The position numbers were made by a program, and so were the translations under genes. A model generated the notes under the pieces. The model was not told the DNA's origin, searched no databases, and worked only from the letters and a program-made list of their open reading frames with translations. Shown here piece after piece: positions 33,159-40,559 of a DNA stretch of 40,559 bases; the first letter of the stretch is position 1, and each line of letters begins with the position of its first letter. The DNA is from a bacterium (GTDB lineage: Bacteria; Actinomycetota; Acidimicrobiia; Spongiisociales; UBA5794): the NCBI GenBank assembly GCA_024226255.1, contig JAAELU010000160.1, positions 1-40,559 on the forward strand. The letters run 5' to 3'.

Positions 33159-33202
33159 CTCCCCCAAACGTTGCCCGCCCAAGGCGGCGTGCAACGGGGG
33201 AG
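33159..33202. repeat. Hairpin B of repeat R2, inverted copy
   Basis: CTCCCC (33159-33164) pairs with GGGGAG (33197-33202). Inner CGTTGC (33169-33174) pairs with GCAACG (33191-33196), and CCGCC with GGCGG at the tip. The bulge CAAA lies on the 5' side. This is the reverse-complement design of hairpin A. Confidence 0.75.
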
Positions 33203-33364
33203 GAGACGCGAAGGTAGTAGACATAGCGAACGTTGCGTCTGTCGCGAAGTAACTGTGAGCCGCGTACCCCGCGGCGGTTTGGTATCCGCCGGCGCGTAGT
33301 GAGGTGTTGTGCGGTATGCGGTCACGGGTTTCGTACTACGGATTCTTCCGAGCTGAGGCTCGCG

Positions 33365-33751
33365 CTAGCCGGGGGGTCCGGGTGAGCACTGTGGCTGCCA
33401 CCGCATGAAGCCGTCGGGTTTATCGATCGGTACAGACAGTCGGAACGTTGGTGATTCGCTGCCCGTGATCGAAAACCCATCGGACCGCCAAACCTCGCCA
33501 AGGTCGGTCGATCCGTCTGCCGCCAGTGCGTAAACCCGACACGATGCGGGTGCGGTGCCGGAGTGATCAAAGACCTCCGTCACCAGGTCGAAGCACTCCA
33601 CGTCTGCGGCGCCGCTAGGACAGTCGATCGGTTCGAGCCGAGCGGATGTGAAGAACGGCATTTCTACTTCGTCATCACTGGCGGAGCACCCCGCGGCGAC
33701 GAGCATCAACGCCACAAGCGCCCCGAGCAGTCGTGATCGTGTGTTCTCCAT
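33365..33751 (-). CDS. Small lipoprotein
   Basis: The 128-residue protein has a signal peptide ending in a lipobox (ALMLVAAGC, cysteine about residue 22). A mature domain follows with about four further cysteines (PIDCPSG..VECFD, ASCRVY, QPQCSP) and DGFSI..SPTFRLSV. No enzyme motif is seen. It is probably an extracytoplasmic binding or assembly protein; I cannot name the family. ATG 33751 is chosen because it starts immediately before the positively charged n-region; a frame extending to 33790 adds unconvincing sequence. It is downstream of the two-component genes, which end at 33826, but has its own start. Confidence 0.75.
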   Translation of the reverse strand: MENTRSRLLGALVALMLVAAGCSASDDEVEMPFFTSARLEPIDCPSGAADVECFDLVTEVFDHSGTAPASCRVYALAADGSTDLGEVWRSDGFSITGSESPTFRLSVPIDKPDGFMRWQPQCSPGPPG

Positions 33752-33825
33752 TGGCAAAGCGTAGGTTGCAGCACTCGCAGTGCCTGCCACCTCTCACAGG
33801 ATACGGAGTACGTAATACGTTCCTC

Positions 33826-34467
33826 CTAGATCAGCTTCCGATCATGAGCCCACCTTGTGAGCTCATGGCGGTTGGAGAGCTGCAGCTTGCGCAGCACGTT
33901 GGAGACGTGGTTCTCGACGGTCTTGGGCGAGATGAAGAGCTGTTCACCGATCTCGCGATAGGTGTAGCCGCGGGCGATGTGCTGGAGGACCTCACGTTCT
34001 CGTTTGGTGAGTTGATCGAGTTCGGGGTCGATGTCCTTGATGTCGATGGCGGCAAACGCGTCGAGGACAAATCCGGCCAGCTTGGGGGAGAAGACCGCGT
34101 CTCCTTCATGAACCCGGCGAATGGCGTCGGCCAGTTCTTGCGGGGAGATCGTTTTGGTGACATATCCCCGGGCCCCGGCGCGTACGGTGGCCACAACGTC
34201 CTGGGCGGCATCGGAAGCGGACAGGGCAAGGAATCTCATGTCGGGATTCGCCTCATGGACGCCCTCGATGACGGCGCGGCCCCCGCCGCCCGGCATGTGG
34301 ACGTCGACAAGAACAAGGTCGGGCTCACGTTCGAGAATCATCTCGATCGCGGCCGGCACCTCGGATGCGTCACCGATGACGTCGATCTCAGCGGGAAGTT
34401 CGGCGCGAATCCCGGCTCGGAAGATGTCGTGGTCGTCGACGACAAAGACTCGGATGGCGTCACTCAT
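33826..34467 (-). CDS. NarL/FixJ-family response regulator
   Basis: The 213-residue protein has a receiver domain (about 1-120) with acidic Asp11/Asp12, phospho-acceptor Asp55 (LVLVDVHMP) and Lys in YVTKTI. A LuxR-type HTH (about 150-210) contains LTKREREVLQHIARGYTYREIG and SPKTVENHVSNVLRKL. On phosphorylation by the upstream kinase it would dimerise and bind DNA. A GGGAGG ribosome site lies 5 nt before the ATG. It overlaps the kinase gene by 8 nt (34460-34467), so the pair is translationally coupled. Targets are not evident from the window. Confidence 0.95.
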   Translation of the reverse strand: MSDAIRVFVVDDHDIFRAGIRAELPAEIDVIGDASEVPAAIEMILEREPDLVLVDVHMPGGGGRAVIEGVHEANPDMRFLALSASDAAQDVVATVRAGARGYVTKTISPQELADAIRRVHEGDAVFSPKLAGFVLDAFAAIDIKDIDPELDQLTKREREVLQHIARGYTYREIGEQLFISPKTVENHVSNVLRKLQLSNRHELTRWAHDRKLI

Positions 34468-35599
34468 CGGTACCTCCCTGGGCAGGCATAGTCAGCCGCA
34501 CCTCGGTGCCTTGGCCCGGAGCGGAGGTGATGGTGGCTGATCCTCCATAGCGGTTCACCCGGCCCACAATAGAGTCGGCGATGCCGCGGCGATCGGGCGG
34601 AACGGTTGCGGTATCGAAGCCGACGCCACGATCCTTCACAAACAGAACAGTTGCCTGATCGCCGGCTTCGGCATACACGGAGATGGTGCTGACCCCGGCA
34701 TGTTTGGCGGCATTGAGAGTCGCCTCGCGTCCGGCTCTAACCAGCGCGTCAACTCGCTCGTTCATGGGGGAGTCGCCGACGATCACACATTCGACGTGGG
34801 TCGAGGCCAGTTCATCCACCTCGGCCGCCATTGCGGTAACTGCTTCGCGAAACTCCGAAACAGAGCCCTCGTCGGCCCGGTACAGCCAGCTGCGCAGCTC
34901 GCGTTCTTGACTGCGGGCTAGGCCGCGTACCTGATCGGTCGCTGTGCTGTCACGCTGGATCAGCGCCAGGGTCTGCAGTACTGAGTCGTGGAGATGGGCG
35001 GCAACGTCGGCTCGTTCATCTGCTCTTGCTCTGGCAGCCTGCTCGGTGGCCAGTGCTTCCTCCGCGGCGACCCGGCGGGCGTCGTTTGAACGGAGAACCG
35101 AGGCGGCCCCTGCAGCCGCGGCCGCCGAGAACACGTATGTGATGACCGCTGACACCGAGTTGGGCTGGTCGAGGCTGGGACGGCCGGGGAGCCTGCCGAC
35201 CGCCGCCACAGTCAGGGCGGCCGCTGCCAGTGCACCGCCCAGGGTTCCCTTGGCGTAGATCGATGCGAAGACGGCTGCGAGTGGGAAACCGCCGGCGAAG
35301 AGGATCGATACGGCCTTAACCGACACCCATACCGAGAAGACCGATATCGCAATGTCGGCGATCACAAAGCCCCAGGTGGCCGCGGTCCAAGGGACCCGTA
35401 GGGCCAATGCCACGGTTGCCATGGTCCAGAGCACGATGACGATCAGCGCAGTCACGACCCACCCCGGATGATCCGCCTCGTTTGAGGTGAGCACGAGGAC
35501 GCCAAGCAACACCATCCAGGCCGCACCGAAGACCCGAAAAGCTGTGACCAGCCACAGCAGGGTTCGTTCGAAGCCGGAAGGTGTGCTGCGTGCGGTCAC
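34460..35599 (-). CDS. Membrane sensor histidine kinase, NarL-partner type
   Basis: The 379-residue protein has about five membrane segments in residues 13-165. A cytoplasmic HisKA_3-type dimerisation helix follows with VAAHLHDSVLQTLALI (phospho-His about 204). The ATPase domain has REATLNAAKHAG (N-box), DRGVGFD (G1) and GQGTEVRLTMP. No extracellular sensor loop of any size is present, so the signal is probably sensed in the membrane. The start is GTG at 35599, without an obvious ribosome site. The gene is divergent from the PaaK gene at 35661. It forms a two-component system with the regulator at 33826-34467. Confidence 0.92.
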   Translation of the reverse strand: MTARSTPSGFERTLLWLVTAFRVFGAAWMVLLGVLVLTSNEADHPGWVVTALIVIVLWTMATVALALRVPWTAATWGFVIADIAISVFSVWVSVKAVSILFAGGFPLAAVFASIYAKGTLGGALAAAALTVAAVGRLPGRPSLDQPNSVSAVITYVFSAAAAAGAASVLRSNDARRVAAEEALATEQAARARADERADVAAHLHDSVLQTLALIQRDSTATDQVRGLARSQERELRSWLYRADEGSVSEFREAVTAMAAEVDELASTHVECVIVGDSPMNERVDALVRAGREATLNAAKHAGVSTISVYAEAGDQATVLFVKDRGVGFDTATVPPDRRGIADSIVGRVNRYGGSATITSAPGQGTEVRLTMPAQGGTDE

Positions 35600-35660
35600 A
35601 ACGGGGAGGGTACCGGCACTGCGCCGAGAGATCTGTCACGTTTCGACCTAGGGTCTTCAC

Positions 35661-36902
35661 ATGATGTTTCAGCCAGAAATCGAGGCAATGCCACGCCCGC
35701 AGCTCGAGGAGCTGCAACTGCACCGGTTGCAGAGCACGATTGAGCGACTCCGCTCTCGGGTTCCCGCAATGGCGTCACGTCTCGAGGGTATCCCGGCACC
35801 ACAATCATTGGACGACCTGGTCAACTTCCCGCTGCTGCACAAAGCCGACCTGCGCGACTCCTATCCATTCGGCCTGTTCGCCGAGCCACGAGAGAACATC
35901 CGTCGCATTCACGCCAGCTCCGGAACCACCGGCAAACCGACGGTGGTGGGGTATACGGAGGCCGACCTGGGTATGTGGGCCGACTGCATTGCCCGCAACC
36001 TGATTGGAGCGGGATGCGAACCAGGGTGGATGCTCCACAACGCATACGGCTACGGACTGTTCACAGGTGGGCTCGGGCTTCACACCGGCGCGGAGCGCGC
36101 TGGAATCTCCGTGGTGCCGGTCTCAGGCGGCAACACCGACCGCCAAATCATGCTGATCGAAGACTTTGCACCACAAGCCATCTGCTGCACCCCCTCGTTC
36201 GCATTGACTCTGGCTGAGCGGCTCGGCGCCGAAGCCCGCAACAGCTCATTGCGCGTCGGGATCCTCGGCGCCGAACCTTGGACGAGCGCCATGCGTGACG
36301 AGATCGAGGAGCGCCTCAACATCGTGGCCGTCAACCTCTACGGTCTGTCCGAGGTGATCGGTCCCGGAGTCTCCTGTGAAACGGCCCGCCGAGACGGTCT
36401 GGTTTTTGCCGAAGACCACTTCTATCCCGAGATTGTGCACCCCGATACGGGAGAGAGGCTTCCCGACGGCGAGGTTGGCGTCCTGGTGCTCACCAGTCTC
36501 ACCAAAGAGGCGTTCCCCGTGCTGCGGTATTGGACCGGTGACCTGTGTTCTCTCACTCATGAGCCCGATGCCGATGGGCGAACCCACGCCCGAATGTCGG
36601 CGATCGTCGGGCGCGCCGACGACATGTTGATCATCCGTGGAGTCAACGTCTACCCGAGCCAGGTCGAAGACACTCTGCTCGAAATACCCAACGTCTCGCC
36701 CCATTTCCAACTCGTTGTGTCCCGAACGGGCACGCTCGATGAGATGCAGGTGAGGCTGGAGGGCGAAGGTATCGATCCGAGCGCCGTTGCCGCCAAGCTG
36801 AAATCGTCCCTTGGCGTCACCGTGTTGGTGACCGTTGAGCCCGCGGGCACTGTGCCCCGCTCGGAGGGCGGCAAGCTGAACCGGGTGAACGACGTCCGCT
36901 GA
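35661..36902 (+). CDS. paaK: Phenylacetate-CoA ligase family enzyme
   Basis: The 413-residue adenylate-forming enzyme activates phenylacetate or a related aryl acid to its CoA thioester with ATP. Motifs: SSGTTGKPT (about 86-94), NAYGYGLFTGGLG, GAEPWTSAMRDEIE, NLYGLSEVIGPGV, RYWTGDL and a C-terminal GRADDMLIIRGVNVYPSQ with GGKLNRVNDVR. Length is near the family value (about 430). No paa ring-opening genes are nearby, so the actual acid may differ and the ligase may act in another route. Two adjacent ATGs (35661, 35664) are possible. It is divergent from the sensor kinase, whose start lies 61 nt away. Confidence 0.92.
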   Translation: MMFQPEIEAMPRPQLEELQLHRLQSTIERLRSRVPAMASRLEGIPAPQSLDDLVNFPLLHKADLRDSYPFGLFAEPRENIRRIHASSGTTGKPTVVGYTEADLGMWADCIARNLIGAGCEPGWMLHNAYGYGLFTGGLGLHTGAERAGISVVPVSGGNTDRQIMLIEDFAPQAICCTPSFALTLAERLGAEARNSSLRVGILGAEPWTSAMRDEIEERLNIVAVNLYGLSEVIGPGVSCETARRDGLVFAEDHFYPEIVHPDTGERLPDGEVGVLVLTSLTKEAFPVLRYWTGDLCSLTHEPDADGRTHARMSAIVGRADDMLIIRGVNVYPSQVEDTLLEIPNVSPHFQLVVSRTGTLDEMQVRLEGEGIDPSAVAAKLKSSLGVTVLVTVEPAGTVPRSEGGKLNRVNDVR

Positions 36903-37029
36903 GCGCTGCCCTCGGGGACTGTTGAGCAATCCGATGTGGCGTCTCGACGATGATCCTCCGCAGATCCATGCTCGACAGATCCGCCTCAATTGTGCAGCGT
37001 CACAAAACTGACAGTGAGAACGTCATCAC

Positions 37030-38259
37030 GTGTCAGTCGATTTAGCGACCGCGGAACGTGGTCGTCCCGATATCGGTAGGGGAGCGCGGGATTGCCGGTT
37101 CCCGGATGGTGGTGCAGCTCCGATAGGCTGGTTGTGGCCGCGCGTTATGTGCGGCGAAGACACCGAGTGGGTCGTCGCTGACCCGCGGGGGAGGATTGTC
37201 GATATCGCTGCGTTTGGTGAGGATGGGCGCCCACTCTTGGTTGGGAGTGTGTGGTTGCCGGCCGGTCCGGTCGCGGCGTTCGGTGATGCGCTGGCTGATG
37301 TCGTGTGGGGCGCGTTCTCCGATGAGGATTGGTCGTCGGCAAGGGCGGTCGTGAGGCCGCTTGATGGCATGTCGGTTCGGGAAGCGTCGACTGTCGACGC
37401 GAGGACAGGGTTCTTTGAGAACGATCAGACCCGCGTTGACTTTCCATCAGGCGGGAAAATCAAGACGATGTCGTTGGGTCACGGTTGGCGGCTTCCAGAG
37501 AACTGGGCATCTACTCATGGCCATCTGCGACCGCAGGATGCCGTCCCGGTCATTGATGAGGCGGCGACAGGGGGGTGGGATGTGGGCGACGAGATCCAGG
37601 TCCATTTCCCCTCGGACGGTACGACCACGGCGTTTACAGTGGATCGGGTTTGGAGGCGGCTCGAATGGGCGTGGCCCGAATCCGCGTTCCACCTGGCGGA
37701 TCAACTCAAGGGCGACCTCTACGCCGCTTTGGTGCCACTGGGGCCGGTGTGGGGGTTCGTGACGGTCAGCGACCGGATCGATCCGTTCGAGGGCCTTGGA
37801 TATTCGATGAACGATCTTGATTGGATGCGTTCCGTGTCGGGGTATGGATGGCTGACGTTCATCGATCACGCCAGTGCGGGCGAACTCGATGATGCGGTGT
37901 TGGAGAGTTGCGTCGACGACGGGCTGCGTGTGACCGAGCTGGGCGCATCTGTCGCGTTCGAGCTACCTGATGGTCCGGTGAGTAGCCCGGAATGGTATGA
38001 CCGTGTTGACGAGTTGATCGCGCCGGTGAGGGTCGAACGCCGTGGGAGATCCCGCGGTCATCACACCGAGGCCACGATGCGGACGCTGTCGGCTCTCGAT
38101 TCCGCGTTGTGTTACACCGGCGACCCGCTGCGGAAGGCCGCCACACGCCACCCTGATCCGCTGCCGTTCACCGATGAGTCGCGAGCCGAACGCGACGAAC
38201 AGTGGCCCGACAAGCATCACCGTCCGCCACTCTCTTGGTACAAGTCAGGCGAAGAGTGA
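37030..38259 (+). CDS. Unrecognised soluble protein, 409 residues
   Basis: I do not recognise this protein. It has no membrane segment or signal peptide and is rich in Trp, Asp and Gly. It shows two internally similar pieces: FPDGGAAPIGWLWPRVMCGEDTEW with DPRGRIVDI near the N-terminus, and later WRLPENW. A central beta-rich part (VGDEIQVHFPSDGTTTAFTVDRVWRRLEWA) follows, and a polar C-terminal tail with Arg/His-rich RRGRSRGHHTE. The GTG start at 37030 lacks a strong ribosome site. Its stop overlaps the next gene's GTG (GTGA), so the two are a coupled pair. The pair lies between the PaaK gene and short repeats, a layout often seen for accessory genes. Confidence 0.65.
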   Translation: MSVDLATAERGRPDIGRGARDCRFPDGGAAPIGWLWPRVMCGEDTEWVVADPRGRIVDIAAFGEDGRPLLVGSVWLPAGPVAAFGDALADVVWGAFSDEDWSSARAVVRPLDGMSVREASTVDARTGFFENDQTRVDFPSGGKIKTMSLGHGWRLPENWASTHGHLRPQDAVPVIDEAATGGWDVGDEIQVHFPSDGTTTAFTVDRVWRRLEWAWPESAFHLADQLKGDLYAALVPLGPVWGFVTVSDRIDPFEGLGYSMNDLDWMRSVSGYGWLTFIDHASAGELDDAVLESCVDDGLRVTELGASVAFELPDGPVSSPEWYDRVDELIAPVRVERRGRSRGHHTEATMRTLSALDSALCYTGDPLRKAATRHPDPLPFTDESRAERDEQWPDKHHRPPLSWYKSGEE

Positions 38260-38654
38260 GCATCGAAGCAGCCATCATCGGCGTCGATCCGTTGGGCAAG
38301 ATGGTTGTGTTGAAGCCCGAGTTGGGGCAGATCGCGTTCGCTCTTGTCCGCGTATGTGACCAGGCGACCCTCAGCCGCGCTGAAGGGACCGAAAGCTCAG
38401 GCCTCGACGTCATTGCGTTCCCCCAAGGATGCTTACAAGCCATCGCTGAAAGCCTGGACACGCCAACGAAGATCGACACGCTGTACGACGAGCTTCTGGC
38501 CGACGATGACATCCAAGCCCAGACCGCCTCCTATGTCGCCGAGGAACGCGCTTTGTTCGAAACCTCGCTGCGGAGATTCATCGTGGAAGCCAGCCGCTGG
38601 TTCGCCGAGGCAGCCACAAACCAGTGGAACGTGACAATCGAACTCTCGCTCTAG
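38256..38654 (+). CDS. Unrecognised small protein coupled to 37030-38259
   Basis: The 132-residue protein from GTG 38256 has an N-terminal strand-rich part (SIEAAIIGVDPLGKMVVLKPELGQIAFALV) and a helical C-terminal half (IAESLDTPTKIDTLYDELLADDDIQ, EERALFETSLRRFIVEASRWFAEA). It has no membrane segment. The GTGA overlap means it is translated with the larger upstream protein, so the two may bind each other, as toxin/immunity or regulator pairs do; this is inference only. Downstream at 38691 is a 30-nt sequence repeated at 40370. Confidence 0.62.
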   Translation: MSIEAAIIGVDPLGKMVVLKPELGQIAFALVRVCDQATLSRAEGTESSGLDVIAFPQGCLQAIAESLDTPTKIDTLYDELLADDDIQAQTASYVAEERALFETSLRRFIVEASRWFAEAATNQWNVTIELSL

Positions 38655-38690
38655 AGATCAGCGACGCATAAGGAACGAACAAGAGCGGCC

Positions 38691-38720
38691 ACAGATCACC
38701 AGATCAGGCGCCATAACGAC
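38691..38720. repeat. 30-nt repeat copy 1
   Basis: ACAGATCACC, then AGATCAGGCG, then CCATAACGAC; it matches 40370-40397 (ACAGATCAACGGATATGCGC then CATAACGA) with a small gap. Both lie shortly after a rightward gene. Confidence 0.55.
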
Positions 38721-38825
38721 CGCAACTCCGAACCACGCATACCGGCACTTCCAGGATCGGTATCGGTGGTCACTGAACGTGGTGCATCCATTACGCGCCT
38801 GCTCACCAATAGGCATCCAGTGGGG

Positions 38826-39599
38826 CTAGGGCTGGCGTCCCGATCTTCGATTATCTGAGAAGGAGGCACCGGGAGGTTGAAGCGATTTCACCAGTGCGAG
38901 GAAACTTTCTGGCTCCTCAAGATCGTCGTACCCGATGTAGAGACTCCTGCCAGGGAGACTCCTGAGCACGATGCTACCCCTCGCAGCCAACTCCACTTTT
39001 CTTAGGCGCTCCCACTTGAGGCGGCCGAGGTACCACTGGAAGGGGTGGAACACGCCTTGATCATCAGCGATCACGGGTCCCAAGAACAGGCCTATGAGCT
39101 TGGCGACGCCCATCACGAGGGCTAGCACGCCGACGACCCGCCAGAAGGTTTCCGACCGGGCAATGCCGATTACGCCGCCAATAACGATGAGCGTGGAGAA
39201 CAGCAGTTCCCGCGACCGCCGGATCGCAAACTTACCGTCGTTCGCCTGAGCTGCCACTAGGTCCATGCCGCTAGCGTCGTCGACCGAGACCTCAGACCAC
39301 CGCTGCCTTTTGCGCTCTTCGGATCGGAACATGGCGATCATGCCCGCCCCCATTGCAACGAAGATGCCTGCCATCAGTACGATTCCGCCAAGACGGCGAA
39401 GGCCGTCCAGTGAGGTCAGCTGGCTTGGGTCGTCCACGACTTGACCGACGAATAGGCCCGCCATGGACAGGAGACCTAGGGGCAGGACGAAGACCAGGAT
39501 TATCCGGGCGCGTCCCGCGAATCCCGGCACGTCAGTCTGGCCCATGTCACGTATTGCCGCCCGGTACGACCGCCACCACTTCACATCCAACTCCATCAT
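38826..39599 (-). CDS. Membrane protein with PH-like domain
   Basis: The 257-residue protein has about four hydrophobic segments: residues 33-52, 69-90, 130-150 and 155-175. It has a cytoplasmic middle loop rich in Arg and Lys (90-128, RSEERKRQRWSEV). The C-terminal part, about 180-250 (VIADDQGVFHPFQWYLGRLKWERLRKVELAARGSIVLR and FLALVKSL), has the strand pattern of bacterial PH-like domains that contact membranes or partner proteins. No catalytic residues are evident. ATG at 39599, with a second ATG one codon in. It stands alone on the minus strand. Confidence 0.68.
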   Translation of the reverse strand: MMELDVKWWRSYRAAIRDMGQTDVPGFAGRARIILVFVLPLGLLSMAGLFVGQVVDDPSQLTSLDGLRRLGGIVLMAGIFVAMGAGMIAMFRSEERKRQRWSEVSVDDASGMDLVAAQANDGKFAIRRSRELLFSTLIVIGGVIGIARSETFWRVVGVLALVMGVAKLIGLFLGPVIADDQGVFHPFQWYLGRLKWERLRKVELAARGSIVLRSLPGRSLYIGYDDLEEPESFLALVKSLQPPGASFSDNRRSGRQP

Positions 39600-39938
39600 T
39601 CCGTAACTGCTGACAAGCCTAATTGGAGGGTGCAGAGAGGCCGGATTTCTCGACCTTGTCGATCAGACCATCCCTGTCGAGTAGTCGGCCGCTGAGGTGC
39701 CCGTCTTGAGAGTTCACGCAACTCAGCCCGTGAACCGTGTGCGCCAGAACGAGCAACCGAGACGCTGGACTCGCTCGGCGCCAACCGTGACGTAAACCCT
39801 GGCAGTCACCCGTCAGATTGTTGCGCCAGACAAATAGCCCTCGACCGAGATTGCCAGATATGGGCGATATCACACCGAAGGTCAGACCGAGCCGATCGGC
39901 ACGTACGAGTGCTGCAGTTTCCTGTGACAGAATGCTGT
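39600..39938. other. Intergenic region
   Basis: No convincing gene is seen in this 339-nt stretch. A minus-strand frame of 84 residues (39619-39873) lacks recognisable features and I do not call it. No hairpin or repeat stands out. Confidence 0.5.
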
Positions 39939-40349
39939 ATGTCCACCACCCGCGGCCGCGAGTTGCTCGATGCCGGTGTCGACGTGCTCAAACCGATTCT
40001 CGAGCCCTCGGGATTCGTTTTCGAACTGTCGTCAGAGGGTCCGAGCTCCGGGGGTCACTTCGCTTCCGGGCAGTTTGTCGCAGAGGATCGTCGCCTCGAG
40101 ATTCACGCGCGCCACTCTCTTGGTCTGGTCACCTACCACTGGGGCTCCGTCTCAATAGGCCATGAGGACCTCACTCGAGCACTCGGCGTCCGAGGGTCGT
40201 ATCCGGGGTACTCCTCTGACCCTGTGGACGGGTTTCGGCACTTGCGAGCCGACCTCGAAGGTCCCTTGGCGCCGTTTCTCACGGGTGACGCGTTCGAGTG
40301 GTTCGTCGACGCCGTCGAGTCAGCTGAGCCACCGCCGAAGCTCCCCTAA
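39939..40349 (+). CDS. Unrecognised small protein
   Basis: The 136-residue protein (from ATG 39939; a frame from 39909 adds ten residues before it) has strands and aromatic residues in the middle (GFVFELSSEGPSSGGHFASGQFVAEDRRLEIHARHSLGLVTYHWG). A helix-rich C-terminal half follows (GFRHLRADLEGPLAPFLTGDAFEWFVDAVESA). No motif known to me is present. It could be an immunity-type or small structural protein. Its downstream flank carries the second copy of a 30-nt repeat. Confidence 0.55.
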   Translation: MSTTRGRELLDAGVDVLKPILEPSGFVFELSSEGPSSGGHFASGQFVAEDRRLEIHARHSLGLVTYHWGSVSIGHEDLTRALGVRGSYPGYSSDPVDGFRHLRADLEGPLAPFLTGDAFEWFVDAVESAEPPPKLP

Positions 40350-40369
40350 CGACCCATCGGAGTGACCGC

Positions 40370-40397
40370 ACAGATCAACGGATATGCGCCATAACGA
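40370..40397. repeat. 30-nt repeat copy 2
   Basis: Second copy of the sequence at 38691-38720, just after the gene ending at 40349 and at the 3' end of a possible leftward reading frame entering from the right edge. Confidence 0.5.
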
Positions 40398-40559
40398 GCA
40401 TTCCGCCGACTGCACGATATCGAAGCCTCTTTGTGTCAAGTGATTGTTTTTGGGCGCGGGTAGTTGAGCCGGTGATGCCGGCTGGGGTGTAGGTTTGGGG
40501 GTGGCCCGGGGTGACTTTGCGGAAGAGCCGGTGATCAGGACGTGAGGCCGGCCACGCAC
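40375..40559 (-). other. Possible 3' end of a gene cut by the window edge
   Basis: The minus frame reads WPASRPDHRLFRKVTPGHPQ, then continues basic to a TGA at 40375-40377. It is rich in basic and Pro residues and looks like the tail of a DNA-binding or transposase-like protein, but there is too little to assign. An overlapping frame is also open. The DNA from 40437 (TGTCAAGTGATTG..) changes in base composition, which could mark the end of a mobile element. Confidence 0.25.

Larger units (their letters stand above)
32920..33300. repeat. Dispersed hairpin repeat, copy R2
   Basis: Counterpart of R1 (50-305). From left: hairpin A (32942-32987); a GAGTACCCGAG box; a first GGTAGTCGACAAGG module (33021-33047); a CAACACGGTGTTGTCGCGAC stretch; an inverted hairpin B (33159-33202); and a second, diverged module GGTAGTAGACATAG (33213-33239). 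The left outer edge (GGCGGCGTAGACGTTGTC) resembles the inverted right edge of R1, which suggests a terminal inverted repeat as in MITE/BIME-like elements. Confidence 0.72.
32716..33364. other. Repeat-filled non-coding region after the type VII operon
   Basis: No gene is seen in this 649-nt stretch. In order it holds a terminator-like REP hairpin (32726-32744), a 30-bp tandem repeat (32791-32880) and the dispersed repeat R2 (32920-33300) with its two hairpins. Confidence 0.65.

Noticed and set aside
32789..33325. 178-residue minus-strand frame over R2
   Set aside because: Same kind of Arg/Pro/Thr-rich repeat translation as in R1; hairpin sequences explain the region better.
1..40559. tRNA or rRNA genes
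   Set aside because: No T-loop-like GGTTCGAATCC pattern with a foldable cloverleaf and no rRNA-like segment was found by eye; short RNA genes could still be missed.

Overview
The window looks like chromosome from a GC-rich, Gram-positive, actinobacterial-type organism. The evidence is a group 1/2 sigma factor of actinobacterial style, a type VII secretion (ESX/WXG100) locus, a DUF1023 hydrolase, an actinobacterial LytR-CpsA-Psr protein, many GTG/TTG starts and several start/stop overlaps. Gene content suggests an uncultured Acidimicrobiia-like lineage, but that placement is inference. No rRNA, tRNA or CRISPR array was seen.

Layout. Positions 1-330 hold a non-coding dispersed repeat (R1). 330-5293 (minus) encodes envelope proteins: a membrane protein, a P-loop/LCP fusion with a degenerate Walker A, and two membrane-anchored paralogues flanking it. 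5294-5834 holds a deletion remnant of a YyaL/DUF255 gene and a perfect CRP/GlxR-type site, ahead of the sigma factor gene (5835-6884). 7.1-12.6 kb has a small membrane protein, a CBS-pair protein, a HerA-like ATPase and a secreted double-spondin protein. 12.8-17.4 kb (mostly minus) has a LOG-family protein, a zinc-ribbon/DUF4328 protein and mannose-1-phosphate guanylyltransferase. At about 17.82 kb two genes, each lacking its 5' part, meet head to head: a cyclase/TPR-type C-terminus on minus and a C25-like peptidase C-terminus on plus. xseA-xseB follow at 20.5-22.0 kb.

The centrepiece is 22.5-32.7 kb, a compact type VII secretion locus built as two divergent operons around a 140-bp promoter region. 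Rightward: two WXG100-type proteins, a 1390-residue EccC/EssC-like ATPase with beta-grasp/FHA-like N-terminus, and a DUF1023 hydrolase. Leftward: a LysM membrane protein, a TcpC/VirB8-like bitopic protein, a large putative substrate and an EspG-like candidate chaperone. The hydrolase and the large leftward protein share an N-terminal module, suggesting they are secreted cargo. No EccB, separate EccD, EccE or mycosin is visible.

32.7-33.3 kb holds the second copy of the dispersed repeat (R2). The three clear R1/R2 hairpins keep outer stem and loop while the inner stems differ yet remain self-complementary. 33.4-36.9 kb has a lipoprotein, a NarL-type two-component system and a PaaK-type CoA ligase. 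37.0-40.35 kb holds unrecognised genes.

Intergenic DNA is unusual: at least eight gaps contain short tandem repeats, all with a 7-nt period but unrelated unit sequences, and two (about 10979-11118 and 12635-12774) are mosaics holding the same 7-nt register through many units.
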